NCBI GenBank assembly: GCA_024226555.1
Contig: JAAELO010000666.1
Span: forward strand, 1-53,208
From: Desulfobacterales bacterium
GTDB taxonomy: Bacteria > Desulfobacterota > Desulfobacteria > Desulfobacterales > JAAELO01
Length of the DNA stretch: 53,208 bases
Reading direction: 5' to 3'
The notes under the pieces were generated by a model. It made no database searches. It was given only the letters and a program-made list of their open reading frames with translations, and was not told the DNA's origin. Shown here piece after piece: positions 8,994 to 17,831 of this stretch. The position numbers were made by a program, and so were the translations under genes. Each line of letters opens with the position of its first letter. Position 1 is the first letter of the stretch.

Positions 8994-9827
8994 ATGGTAA
9001 AGCATAGAGACAGCACACATTTGGTGCATCAGTATTTAAGGCATAATAAAAAATTCCCCCATGTCTGGTGTCCTGGATGTGGGAATGGAATTGTTCTTGG
9101 AGCATTGATCAGAGCAATTCATCAACATCAATATGAAAGAGATGACATAGTTCTTGTTTCAGGTATCGGTTGCTCAAGCAGAATGCCGGTTTATGTTGAT
9201 TTTAATACTATACACACTTTACATGGCAGAGCGCTTACTTTCGCAACAGGTATTAAACTTGCGAATCCAAAATTAAAAGTTATAGTTGTAACAGGTGATG
9301 GTGATTCCATGGCAATTGGTGGAAATCACTTCATCCATGCAGCAAGAAGAAACATTGATATAACTACTATTATCCTTAATAATAATATTTATGGAATGAC
9401 AGGGGGACAATCTTCTCCAACAACAAATTATGGTGATAAATCAACAACTGCTCCCTATACACATATTGAACATGCATTCAAAATATCTGAGCTTGCTGTA
9501 ACAGCTGGAGCTAGTTTTGTTGCAAGGGGAACAGTATATCATGCCGATAAACTTCAGAAACTTATTGAAGCTGCTCTGACAAAAGATGGTTTTTCAGTTG
9601 TTGAAGCTGTGACACACTGTCATGTTCAATACGGAAAACTGAATAAATTAGGCTCAAATGTTGATATGATGAAATGGCAGAAAGATAATTCCATTACTGT
9701 TCAAAAAGCAGCCAAGATGAAAGAAGAAGATGTAGAAGATAAAATTACCATGGGAGTTCTTATGGATAAGCCATTACCTAATTTCACTAAAGAGATGGCT
9801 AAGTTAAAAGATAGAGCAAAGGAATAG
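8994..9827 (+). CDS. korB: 2-oxoacid:ferredoxin oxidoreductase, beta (TPP-binding) subunit
   Basis: A 277-aa beta subunit. HVWCPGCGNG (about 23-32) carries the conserved Cys pair. The thiamine diphosphate motif runs from GDGDSMAIGG (about 102-111) to NNNIYGMTGGQ (about 131-141). It starts immediately after the korA stop with GGGAGG just upstream, which implies translational coupling. Confidence 0.93.
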   Translation: MVKHRDSTHLVHQYLRHNKKFPHVWCPGCGNGIVLGALIRAIHQHQYERDDIVLVSGIGCSSRMPVYVDFNTIHTLHGRALTFATGIKLANPKLKVIVVTGDGDSMAIGGNHFIHAARRNIDITTIILNNNIYGMTGGQSSPTTNYGDKSTTAPYTHIEHAFKISELAVTAGASFVARGTVYHADKLQKLIEAALTKDGFSVVEAVTHCHVQYGKLNKLGSNVDMMKWQKDNSITVQKAAKMKEEDVEDKITMGVLMDKPLPNFTKEMAKLKDRAKE

Positions 9828-9869
9828 TTTTTGCTTTCATTTCAAAAATAAAGAGCAAGGAGAATTATC

Positions 9870-10409
9870 ATGGCAGATCGCTATGAACTATGCCTTTCTG
9901 GTTTTGGAGGGCAGGGACTTATTTTAGCTGGTATTATTTTAGCTGAGGCTATTGGAATACATGAAGGTAAATATGTTTCTCAAACACAGAGCTATGGACC
10001 TGAAGCACGTGGTGGAAAAAGTAAAGCAGAGGTGGTTGTGAGTGATACACCAATTGATTACCCAAAGCCAACTGATATTGATCTTTTACTTGCAATGAGC
10101 CAGGATGCCTGTGATACGTATTACATCGATTTAAAAGCTGAAGGAATACTTGTTGTTGATTCTACATATGTTAGTGAAGTACCAAGCAATCAGGCAATTC
10201 AGGTTCCCTGTACTAAAATAGCAACGGATTTAGGTTTGAAAATGGTTGCAAATATTGTTTCTTTAGGAGCTATTTCAGAAGTGAGTGATTGTGTATCTTA
10301 CGCTTCACTCAAAAAAGCTATTCTCACTAGAGCGCCAAAAGGAACTGAAAAGTTAAATCTTGCAGCTTTAAGTGAAGGTGCTAAAGCAGCAAAAAAAGCT
10401 ATGTCTTAA
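9870..10409 (+). CDS. korC: 2-oxoacid:ferredoxin oxidoreductase, gamma subunit
   Basis: A 179-aa gamma subunit. It begins with the typical LSGFGGQGLILAG (about 8-20) and has YGPEARGGKSKAEVV (about 42-56). It completes the heterotetrameric complex. It is separated from korB by 42 bp, with AAGGAGAA ahead of the ATG. A hairpin terminator closes the operon. Confidence 0.93.
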   Translation: MADRYELCLSGFGGQGLILAGIILAEAIGIHEGKYVSQTQSYGPEARGGKSKAEVVVSDTPIDYPKPTDIDLLLAMSQDACDTYYIDLKAEGILVVDSTYVSEVPSNQAIQVPCTKIATDLGLKMVANIVSLGAISEVSDCVSYASLKKAILTRAPKGTEKLNLAALSEGAKAAKKAMS

Positions 10410-10413
10410 TTTT

Positions 10414-10444
10414 AAAGTCGCTATTTTTAAAATAGCGACTTTTC
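10414..10444 (+). terminator. Terminator of the korDABC operon
   Basis: AAAGTCGCTATTTT pairs with AAAATAGCGACTTT, ending in TTTT. It begins about 5 bp after the korC stop codon. Confidence 0.85.
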
Positions 10445-10464
10445 ATATAACCAGTTTTACATCA

Positions 10465-10652
10465 AGGAACCTCTAATGATTAGAAAATTTTTGATGAAAT
10501 ACAGATTATAAAAACTTTTAGTTTTATAAAATCTCTGCATGACAAAAAATAACGAATCGATTCGTTTGTAAAAGCTTTTATTTTATAAAGTTTACAGTTT
10601 TTTTTGGATATAACGAAGTATTTCGGAAAAAGAGCAATTATTAGAGATTCCC
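10465..10652 (+). repeat. MITE-like repeat, long copy 3
   Basis: A 188-bp copy flanked by the duplication ATCA (10461-10464, 10653-10656). Compared with the core it carries two AT-rich blocks related to TTTATAAAAGCTTTTAG. It ends 16 bp before the next start codon, so it forms the whole upstream region of that gene. Confidence 0.88.
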
Positions 10653-10668
10653 ATCATGGAGTTTATTG

Positions 10669-11433
10669 ATGAGAATCAGTGTATTCATATTGGCAGTTCT
10701 TCTTTTTCTTTCTCAATATTCCTTAGCTGAAACCAAAGAAACAATTAACTTCGCTTGTGCCGAATGGAAACCCATTTTATTCATTGAGGACGCAGAAATA
10801 AAAGGGCTTTATGCTGAGTTTTTAGAAGAGATATTTGGTAAAAATATGAATATGAAAATAAAGTATTCCTTTCTTCCATGGAAAAGAGCTCAAAAATCTG
10901 TGGAGAAAGGTGATGCTGATTTTACCCTGACAGTTCCCACAAAAAAAAGACTTACTTATTCTATAAAAAATGAAAAACCTATTTATCAGATGTACCTTCA
11001 CATATACACATACAAAAACCATGAGAAAATTGATCAAATAAGAGAGATAAAATCTGCTAAAGATATATTAAATATCGGATTAATTCCTGTTACAAATCTG
11101 GGAAATGGTTGGCATAAGCAAAATATAGATTCCCTTGGAATAGATACATACTATGTAACAAAGGAGGATGATATTGTAAAATTTCTCGCCTCGAAAAGGG
11201 GGGATATAATGATTGAGGCAGTTATACCAATGAACTACAAAATAAAACAATATGGACTGGTTTCAAAGATAGAGCTTACCAATGCAAGGTTTGGTCCTTT
11301 AAATTTTAATATTTTACTAAGTAAAAAATCCAAATATGTATATTTGATGCCTGAAATAAACAGCGTTGTAAACAGGTTAATTAAAGATGGAACCATGGGA
11401 AAATTAACCAGTAAATATATGAAGCTTGAGTAA
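10669..11433 (+). CDS. Periplasmic solute-binding protein (SBP_bac_3-like)
   Basis: About 254 aa with a signal peptide (hydrophobic to about residue 20, cleavage after SLAE or nearby). The mature part looks like a family 3 solute-binding domain, with FACAEWKPILFIEDAEIKG near the N-terminus and FLPWKRAQKSVEKGDADF around the ligand cleft. No permease or ATPase gene is adjacent, so the ligand and partner are unknown; many such stand-alone proteins act in sensing. The ATG at 10669 is preferred over the TTG at 10666 because GGAG (10658-10661) is correctly spaced. The gene is tightly bracketed by repeat copies 3 and 4. Confidence 0.8.
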   Translation: MRISVFILAVLLFLSQYSLAETKETINFACAEWKPILFIEDAEIKGLYAEFLEEIFGKNMNMKIKYSFLPWKRAQKSVEKGDADFTLTVPTKKRLTYSIKNEKPIYQMYLHIYTYKNHEKIDQIREIKSAKDILNIGLIPVTNLGNGWHKQNIDSLGIDTYYVTKEDDIVKFLASKRGDIMIEAVIPMNYKIKQYGLVSKIELTNARFGPLNFNILLSKKSKYVYLMPEINSVVNRLIKDGTMGKLTSKYMKLE

Positions 11434-11434
11434 T

Positions 11435-11647
11435 GGGAATCTCTAACAACTGCCTTTTGATAGAGTTACAATGGTTTTCGCTGACCAGTTTGTAGCACTG
11501 TGAATGCTTCGCATTAGACCTAGTCATTACGAAAAAAGAATTAGTTTTATAAAATCTGCGTAAGACAAAATAACGAGCCGATTTTATTACAGTATTTTTG
11601 GGAAATAACAAAGGATTTCGCCAAAAGAGCAGTTATTAGAGATTCCC
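11435..11647 (+). repeat. MITE-like repeat, chimeric copy 4
   Basis: The right half is a normal right end (core from about 11570 to GATTCCC). The left terminus, GGGAATCTCTAACAACTGCC, is itself an inverted right end rather than a left end. The middle (about 11465-11530) is unrelated sequence. The flanks (TAAT, TTAA) do not match, consistent with rearrangement. Confidence 0.75.
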
Positions 11648-11665
11648 TTAAGTAGTTCGCATATA

Positions 11666-13111
11666 TTACGAACTATACAACTCATCAAGTTTTTCAAAAA
11701 GGATTCTTCGACATTTCTCAAAACCATCCAGATTTTGTTCAGCTCCTTTTAAATTGCCTTCCTCTTTTAAATGAATAATTTTAAAAATTAAATCGTGGAC
11801 CTCTTTATGGACAACCCCTAACTCTTCAAATATTTTATTATCTTTAAAATCTTTAATAGAGCTGTCATACCATTTACCTAAGGCACAATTGTGATGATCT
11901 ACCAATTGACTGGATTTAAGATCGCTATAACCTTTTAATGCAGCTTCAAGTTTAATTCTCCACTGGAGATGTGCTTTCTTAACCTCCCCTATGGAAAATT
12001 TTCTATCTTTAGTGTTATATTTATCCGCAAGTTCGACCATCTTCAGGGCCATACCTGCTGTTTCCTGTGAAACAAGATTCTGTTCAAGAGCCTGTAGTAA
12101 AACTTCTTTGTTATTACTATTCAATTCACTTATTTGATTTTCTATTGAAGCGATTGCACCTGAGCCTGAAGCTAAGCTAGCATTAATATCGTTAACTCCC
12201 TGGGATGCCTGTGATATGTTTTTAGAAATTTCATTTGTTGTTGATGTTTGCTCCTCCACTGCAACCGCAATCATCGATACAATCTCACTAATATCCTTAA
12301 TTACATTAATTATACTTCCCACATCTGCAACGGTTACTGATGTTGTTTTTTGAATGCCTTCAATCTTACTTTTTATCTCTAAAGTAGCTTCTGCTGTTTG
12401 TTTTGATAGCTCTTTAATTTCATTGGCAACTACAGCGAAACCTTTTCCGTATTCACCTGCTCTGGCAGCTTCAATTGTTGCATTAAGAGCAAGTAAGTTA
12501 GTTTGCTCCGATATTTCTGTAATAGCTTCAGTAACATCTCCAATTCCTTCAACCTCAAGATCTAACTGCTTCATGTTTGCCGATGCTCTCTCAACATTAG
12601 AGAATGCATTATCTGTCATCGACTTCGCATTTCCGGTATTAATTGATATTTCATTTATTGTTGATGACATCTCTTCAACAGCAGATGCTATAACACTTAC
12701 ATTTGTAGATGATTGTTCCATAGTCACTGAAATAGATGAGATAGATTGACTGATATCAGAAGCTTTTCCGGCTATGACCTCTGTTTTTTTCGATGATTGT
12801 TCAGTTTTATTCAGGACTTCATTTGATGATGATACCAGAACGTCAAATGAAGAGTTAAAAGTAGATGCATTGTTATCTATTGCATCTACAAGTATATCGA
12901 AATCAATAGCTTGATTTGAATCTGATTCATCATCTTTACTTTGAGTATCAAATTTTCTAAATATTATTAATGATATTAAAGAAGATGCAATTACAGCAAT
13001 AGCTGTTATTAAGAAAGCCACCAAACCAGATACAGAAGAAGTAAGATATGTACATAAAATTATTAGAAAAGGATTTAATACTGTAAAATATTTTAAATTC
13101 TGGTTTTGCAT
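11666..13111 (-). CDS. Methyl-accepting chemotaxis protein with C-terminal CZB domain
   Basis: A 481-aa protein. Two membrane segments lie at about residues 10-26 and 30-50 with almost no periplasmic loop, so it cannot sense through an external domain. The signalling hairpin is canonical: [20 protein letters not shown] followed by [18 protein letters not shown], contacting CheW and CheA. The C-terminal 110 residues form a CZB zinc-binding domain, with [12 protein letters not shown], the [10 protein letters not shown] motif and a later HKEVH. CZB receptors are known to sense zinc or hypochlorite from inside the cell. GGAG sits 6-7 bp before the start. It is a single gene ending beside repeat copy 4. 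Confidence 0.93.
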   Translation of the reverse strand: MQNQNLKYFTVLNPFLIILCTYLTSSVSGLVAFLITAIAVIASSLISLIIFRKFDTQSKDDESDSNQAIDFDILVDAIDNNASTFNSSFDVLVSSSNEVLNKTEQSSKKTEVIAGKASDISQSISSISVTMEQSSTNVSVIASAVEEMSSTINEISINTGNAKSMTDNAFSNVERASANMKQLDLEVEGIGDVTEAITEISEQTNLLALNATIEAARAGEYGKGFAVVANEIKELSKQTAEATLEIKSKIEGIQKTTSVTVADVGSIINVIKDISEIVSMIAVAVEEQTSTTNEISKNISQASQGVNDINASLASGSGAIASIENQISELNSNNKEVLLQALEQNLVSQETAGMALKMVELADKYNTKDRKFSIGEVKKAHLQWRIKLEAALKGYSDLKSSQLVDHHNCALGKWYDSSIKDFKDNKIFEELGVVHKEVHDLIFKIIHLKEEGNLKGAEQNLDGFEKCRRILFEKLDELYSS

Positions 13112-13187
13112 AAAAATCTCCAGCTAATTTATTGTATAACTAATTACTGATTGCTGTTTTTTTAAACCAATAACGTAATTAACTATA

Positions 13188-13408
13188 GGGAACTTCTAAT
13201 AGTTCTGTTTTTTTAAATTGATTAATTTAGTAAAAAATTATTAAAGGTTGGATATAATCATATACAATAAATGTTTTGTCGTCAATATCTCATAGATATG
13301 TTTTGTTAGGACTGGTTTTAAACATGCTTTTTTTAAAGGAACATCCAACAACCTATCTTTTAACAGAACTTCAGTATTTTTGCAAAAGAGGAGTTATTAG
13401 AGATTCCC
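13188..13408 (+). repeat. MITE-like repeat, degenerate copy 5
   Basis: The ends are recognisable (GGGAACTTCTAATAG and TTATTAGAGATTCCC, with the subterminal GCAAAAGAGGAG). The interior is replaced by unrelated AT-rich sequence, and the flanks (TATA, TTAA) do not match. A 60-codon plus-strand frame here is an artefact of the repeat. Confidence 0.65.
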
Positions 13409-13420
13409 TTAAGATGCAAC

Positions 13421-13451
13421 AAAAAAAGGCTCTTTTGCAAAGAACCTTTTT
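13421..13451 (-). terminator. Terminator after the lipoprotein gene
   Basis: AAAAAGGCTCTT pairs with AAGAACCTTTTT, with one mismatch, around a short loop. On the minus strand the stem ends in a T-run. It is about 20 bp past the stop at 13473. Confidence 0.75.
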
Positions 13452-13472
13452 AAATTAATTAATTATTACTAT

Positions 13473-14132
13473 CTATTTCACTTTTGGATATGGATTGCCA
13501 TTGAAAGAACCACCCCATGAAGCTGACATATTATTCTTTTTTGCTACAAATTCAATTTTTACAACAAATACTTTTCCAGTTGCATCAACTATATCCGCTT
13601 CAACCTTATAAACATACCAAAACTTCTCTTTATAGGTTTTAAATTGTGATTGAACTGCATTTACCTCTGTAATTTTTGCAGGGGCTTTTACTGGTTTAAA
13701 GCGTGATTTACCAAAAGTATTTTTCTTAAGCAGGGTTTCTTTAAAAAGTTTTACTACTTCATCTTTAGATGGTGGTTCCTGACCTTTTAAAGCTTCTGTT
13801 ACACTCTCTCCAACAGATAGATTTTTATAATTACAGTTTTCTCCATCTTTATCACAGATATAAAGAACATTCATACTATATGTCTTTGTCTTTTTTCCCT
13901 GCTTAACCTTAACCTTAAATGGAACTCTGAAATCAGTCATCTTTACATTTTTGACAACAATATCTCTTTTATAAGGCTTCCCACTTTCTACAACATCAAG
14001 TATTTTGTCGTTAGGATATCTTTTTTTATAGTTCTCTGTAAGGTCATCCTTTGCATCGTCAGTCGCTGAACCACCACAAGAAACAAGAGTTATCATTAAG
14101 AAACACAGGGTACTTATAATTATTTTTCTCAT
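13473..14132 (-). CDS. Predicted lipoprotein, family not recognised
   Basis: A 219-aa protein with a signal peptide ending in the lipobox LVSC-GG (Cys at about residue 19), so it should be lipidated and membrane-attached. The mature part is Lys-rich and hydrophilic. It has a predicted beta-rich middle with two cysteines (ICDKDGENC) and a stretch late in the protein, YVYKVEADIVDATGKVFVVK, like a carbohydrate- or ligand-binding beta sheet. No named family was recognised. GGGAGAG precedes the start. It is monocistronic with a terminator. Confidence 0.75.
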   Translation of the reverse strand: MRKIIISTLCFLMITLVSCGGSATDDAKDDLTENYKKRYPNDKILDVVESGKPYKRDIVVKNVKMTDFRVPFKVKVKQGKKTKTYSMNVLYICDKDGENCNYKNLSVGESVTEALKGQEPPSKDEVVKLFKETLLKKNTFGKSRFKPVKAPAKITEVNAVQSQFKTYKEKFWYVYKVEADIVDATGKVFVVKIEFVAKKNNMSASWGGSFNGNPYPKVK

Positions 14133-14298
14133 TTACTTTTCTCTCCCTTTAAATTATTTTTTTAAAACTTGAAATACCTTATATTTTAATATTCATAATT
14201 TTTAATATGAAGTATATCACATCTATTTGTATATTATATATTATGTAATGATTACAGAATTTTAAAGTTTAGTAATAAAGATTCCTTTATAAATATAA

Positions 14299-14380
14299 GG
14301 AAATCTCTAATTTCCCTTTCAATTGTTGGAGTTCCCTATAATGTTTTACAGAAGCTGTAGATTCCCTTTAGAGATTCCTT
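14299..14380. repeat. Degraded repeat remnants
   Basis: Several short pieces related to the MITE ends occur together: AGGAAATCTCTAAT, GAGTTCCCT, GTAGATTCCC and TAGAGATTCC. No complete element can be assembled. They lie directly downstream of the crotonase gene. Confidence 0.45.
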
Positions 14381-14388
14381 AAGTCATA

Positions 14389-15150
14389 TCAAAATTTACC
14401 GTGTTTACCTCTACCTTTTGTAAAATCGGAACTACCGGAAAGAAACTCCCCTGACTCAAGAGTCTGATAACCGCGGTCGAACTCATTTTTAAGTGCATCA
14501 TCAAGACCCATTCCAAACTGCTCATATGAAGAAAGGCGATCATTTCTCATGCAGGTTTCAGGAAATTTAGATATCTCAAGGGCAAGTTTTTCAGCCTCAT
14601 CCCGAGCGTTCCCTTCATCTACCAACCGATTTGCAAGACCAAAAAGATAAGCTTCCTTTGCTTCAACAGGGCGCCCTGTTAAAACCATATCCATAGCTCT
14701 GCTCATCCCTATCAACCTTGGGAGCCTTATAGTCCCACCATCAATCAAAGGAACACCAAACCTTCTGCAAAACACTCCAAATACAGCAGATTCTTCAACA
14801 ACTCTAAGATCGCACCATAACGCAAGTTCTAAACCTCCGGCAACTGCATATCCGGAGATTGCTCCAATAACAGGTTTTGAGAGAAGCATGCGGGTGCAAC
14901 CCAAAGGGCCCGGACCATCTTTCTCAACTCTTGGGTGGGTTCCATCCTGCATGGATTTCAGGTTTGCCCCTGCACAAAAATTCCCTCCTGAACCATATAG
15001 AACAGCAACTTTTGCCTCATCATCCTGTTCAAAATTATGAAAAGCTTCATAAAGGGCATCTGCCATTTTCCGGTTAACAGCATTCCTGATCTCAGGCTGA
15101 TCCATTATAACAGTATAAACAGGTCCGTTCTTTTCAATTTTAACAGTCAT
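14389..15150 (-). CDS. Enoyl-CoA hydratase/isomerase (crotonase) family protein
   Basis: A 253-aa crotonase-fold protein acting on an acyl-CoA thioester. Oxyanion-hole segments are GGNFCAGANLKSM (about 53-65) and SGYAVAGGLELALWCD (about 98-113). The first catalytic Glu of hydratases is present (GGLELAL). The second, normally in a GxPE context, is replaced in FGVFCRRFGVPLIDGG, so a plain enoyl-CoA hydratase reaction is uncertain and an isomerase or other crotonase activity is possible. The start at 15150 is preferred over 15183 because GGAGA sits 6-7 bp upstream. Single gene, not near other beta-oxidation genes. Confidence 0.88.
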   Translation of the reverse strand: MTVKIEKNGPVYTVIMDQPEIRNAVNRKMADALYEAFHNFEQDDEAKVAVLYGSGGNFCAGANLKSMQDGTHPRVEKDGPGPLGCTRMLLSKPVIGAISGYAVAGGLELALWCDLRVVEESAVFGVFCRRFGVPLIDGGTIRLPRLIGMSRAMDMVLTGRPVEAKEAYLFGLANRLVDEGNARDEAEKLALEISKFPETCMRNDRLSSYEQFGMGLDDALKNEFDRGYQTLESGEFLSGSSDFTKGRGKHGKF

Positions 15151-15351
15151 CGCAGTTCTCCGTTTAAAATACTTTATAAGCAAACATGAATAAAAAGTTT
15201 GAGTTGATAATTTTTAATTTTATAAATTTGATTTTATGGTATTTGAATTTAAAATACAACGAATTACAGTTTATTTCACATTGAAAACATGTTCTGATGT
15301 TTAAAACTGATCTTTAATGAAAATATGATTTAAAAAAACATGGTGATCAAA

Positions 15352-15906
15352 ATGGAAAATATTAAGCAATGGCTTGAAAAAACAGAAGAGAATAACTTTA
15401 AATCCTGGTTAGTTGGGATTTTACTTTTTATACTGGGAATAGTTGGTATTTTTCTATTGAACAGATTCATATACTCAGGTAGTGGCCCTAAAATAAATTA
15501 TTTATTAAGTATTTTAATTATAGCCAGTGGTTATAAATTGTGGATGGCATCTGCAGCAGCATCTGTTTCTTTTGATTTTTTTAAAGGAATATTTAAAACA
15601 CTTTTTAGTATCATATGGTCAAGAAAGATGGGTAAAGAGGAAGTTGAGGAATCTATTCCAGAAGAACTGTTTGAGAAAAAATTACTTGAAATGGCAGCTA
15701 CCATGAGAAAAGGCTCAAGAAAATTTGTATGGGTTGGGATTTTCCTGGGTTTTATTTTCGGAGCTATCAACCATCTGTTTATAATGGCGGGTTCAGAAGT
15801 TAACGGAATCCTTGCATTCACAATATTTGGTGGAATATACGGATTTGTATGGTATCGCCTTGCATGGGCTGCTTTGGTACCTGTTTCAGTGGAATTGTAT
15901 CAATAG
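15352..15906 (+). CDS. Integral membrane protein of unknown function
   Basis: About 184 aa with roughly four membrane segments (residues about 20-40, 47-70, 125-145 and 155-175). A charged cytoplasmic-type loop in the middle contains GKEEVEESIPEELFEKK. No family was recognised. The ATG at 15352 is preferred because GGTGA lies 5-6 bp upstream; an in-frame ATG at 15340 is the alternative. It ends 51 bp before the patatin gene on the same strand without a terminator, so it may be the first gene of the lipid operon. Confidence 0.65.
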   Translation: MENIKQWLEKTEENNFKSWLVGILLFILGIVGIFLLNRFIYSGSGPKINYLLSILIIASGYKLWMASAAASVSFDFFKGIFKTLFSIIWSRKMGKEEVEESIPEELFEKKLLEMAATMRKGSRKFVWVGIFLGFIFGAINHLFIMAGSEVNGILAFTIFGGIYGFVWYRLAWAALVPVSVELYQ

Positions 15907-15957
15907 ATAAAAAAACTATTAATTAGAACTGTAAAAGGATAGGAACTTAAATATCCT

Positions 15958-17091
15958 GTGAATGCTATAAAAAAGTATAAAAATACCATTGTTTTTTCCG
16001 GTGGTGGTTTCAGAGTTGGAATGTATTTAGGCATGTTTGCAGCGGCAAATGATGCTGGAATTAAACCCGATCTGATTATAGCTTCATGCGGAGGTTCACT
16101 TTCAACCGCAATAATAAACTCATTCAAAACAGATACAGAACGAAAAAATTTCCTTTTGTCTGAAAAGGTATACACTTTTTTTAAATCAATGTCTCTTACA
16201 AAAGAGAAGATGCTGTATCGAATAGGAATTGACAGTTTAATACGGCAATTGCGTAAGAAAAATGCTTCCCACATAATTGACCTTTTTACTAAATATATCG
16301 TTGATATTCCTGATTTTAATAATTTTTTTCCTGAAATCAGCAATAGTTTCAACAACTCAATAAATGTTATGATTATCGGTTCTAAAATACTCTATTCAAA
16401 AGATGATGTTGGTTTGAAAAGGGGAAACAGAAAACTGTTTAAAGAAATTATTATTACTGATCCACAAACCAAAAAACTTTTAGAAGGTATAGATTCTAAG
16501 ATCGGTGTTAATCACAGGGATAGCGCGATTCATAAAGAGATCGGAATTTATACAGATATCCCTGTGAAAAAAGCCGTTAGAATATCAATTGCAGATATGT
16601 TTTACTTCTCTCCTTACCAGTTGAACAGTGAATATTATATGGGTGGGGCTGTAAACCTTATGCCCATTGAAATAGCTAACAGGGTTTCAAATTCTGTGAT
16701 TTTTGAATTCAAGCAGGAATACAAACCTAAAATTGAAGAATCAGCATTACGAAATGTTTTTGGTTATAGTGGAATCGATAGAATGAAAGCTATCCACGAT
16801 ATGCACAGTGACCACTGGATAGACACAACAGATGCACCTGTAAAACTGAAAAACCGTTATATATCAACAAAAATAAATTATAAAAAACTCTGTGTGGATT
16901 TGACATTACCGGAAAGCTATGAAAAATTCAGATCTGACATGCTGTTCCAATGGGACTATGGTTACAAAAGAGCTACGGAGTCATTTTCATTTAAAGAAAA
17001 AAATTATAAAAATCACATTAGAAATGTAAACAGATATAATACTTCAGAAGGGTTGATCTATAAAATTAACAAAACAAGAGAATCTATATGA
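15958..17091 (+). CDS. Patatin-like phospholipase family protein
   Basis: A 377-aa protein. The glycine-rich oxyanion loop SGGGFRVGMYLG (about 14-25) and the nucleophile elbow ASCGGSLSTA (about 42-51, Ser47) identify the patatin fold. The elbow reads G-G-S-L-S rather than G-x-S-x-G. The dyad Asp, expected in a DGG motif, is replaced in YYMGGAVNLMP (about 225-235). Catalysis is therefore doubtful; it may bind lipid or use another acid. The start is a GTG at 15958 with only a distant AGGA. The stop overlaps the SDR start by 4 bp, so the two are co-translated. Confidence 0.8.
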   Translation: MNAIKKYKNTIVFSGGGFRVGMYLGMFAAANDAGIKPDLIIASCGGSLSTAIINSFKTDTERKNFLLSEKVYTFFKSMSLTKEKMLYRIGIDSLIRQLRKKNASHIIDLFTKYIVDIPDFNNFFPEISNSFNNSINVMIIGSKILYSKDDVGLKRGNRKLFKEIIITDPQTKKLLEGIDSKIGVNHRDSAIHKEIGIYTDIPVKKAVRISIADMFYFSPYQLNSEYYMGGAVNLMPIEIANRVSNSVIFEFKQEYKPKIEESALRNVFGYSGIDRMKAIHDMHSDHWIDTTDAPVKLKNRYISTKINYKKLCVDLTLPESYEKFRSDMLFQWDYGYKRATESFSFKEKNYKNHIRNVNRYNTSEGLIYKINKTRESI

Positions 17092-17831
17092 ATATTTTTA
17101 TAACCGGAGGAACCTCAGGAATCGGACTTGGTTTAGCAATTCACTATCTGGAGAAAGGTCATAGAGTTGGTATCTGTGGAAGAGATATTAGCAAAGTTGA
17201 TGATGAACTGGTTAAAAAAAACAGTAAATTAGAACTATTTCAGTTAGATGTCTATAACAAGAACTCTCTTGTAAATGCTGTGAATACTTTTTCCGGTGGT
17301 AATCTGGATCTTATGATTGCTTGTGCTGGTAGCTATGCCAATTCTAGAACTGCCCTCCTTACCAGAATTGAGGCAACTGATATGTTGAAGATAAATGTTG
17401 TCGGAACTTTAAATGCGATTGAAGCAGCAAGTGAAATTATGGTTGAAAAGGGATCAGGGCATATCATAGCAATTGCATCAGTAGCCGGTTTAATGAACTA
17501 TCCAGGAGCATCTGTATATAGCTCTACAAAAGGTGCTGTGATCAAAATTTGTAAAACATATAATACTGCCCTCTCAGAATTTGGTGTTTCTGTTTCTGTT
17601 ATAGCACCAGGATATATTGACACAGAAAAATTAAGAGAACTTAACAACAATGATATTAGCAAAAAACCATTTGTTGTACCTTTAGATTATGCAGTAAAAA
17701 AAATAACAGAAAGCATAGAGAACAAAAAGATTATAACCGTTTTTCCATTACGTATGAAGATATTGGTATCCATATTAAATATTTTACCTGAAAAGCTTTT
17801 AGCATTAATTTTGATAAGAAAAAAAAGATGA
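17088..17831 (+). CDS. Short-chain dehydrogenase/reductase
   Basis: A 247-aa classical SDR. The nucleotide-binding motif TGGTSGIG is at residues 6-13, the active-site Ser in IASVAG (about 130), and the catalytic YSSTK (about 144-148). It reduces or oxidises a carbonyl/alcohol with NAD(P)H; the substrate is unknown. The C-terminus is hydrophobic and basic (ILNILPEKLLALILIRKKR), suggesting membrane association, which fits a lipid substrate. It overlaps the patatin gene and the phosphatase gene by 4 bp on each side. Confidence 0.92.
   Translation: MNIFITGGTSGIGLGLAIHYLEKGHRVGICGRDISKVDDELVKKNSKLELFQLDVYNKNSLVNAVNTFSGGNLDLMIACAGSYANSRTALLTRIEATDMLKINVVGTLNAIEAASEIMVEKGSGHIIAIASVAGLMNYPGASVYSSTKGAVIKICKTYNTALSEFGVSVSVIAPGYIDTEKLRELNNNDISKKPFVVPLDYAVKKITESIENKKIITVFPLRMKILVSILNILPEKLLALILIRKKR

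Noticed and set aside
13276-13458. 60-codon plus-strand frame
   Set aside because: Lies across the end of degenerate MITE copy 5 and into a terminator; its residues derive from the repeat.
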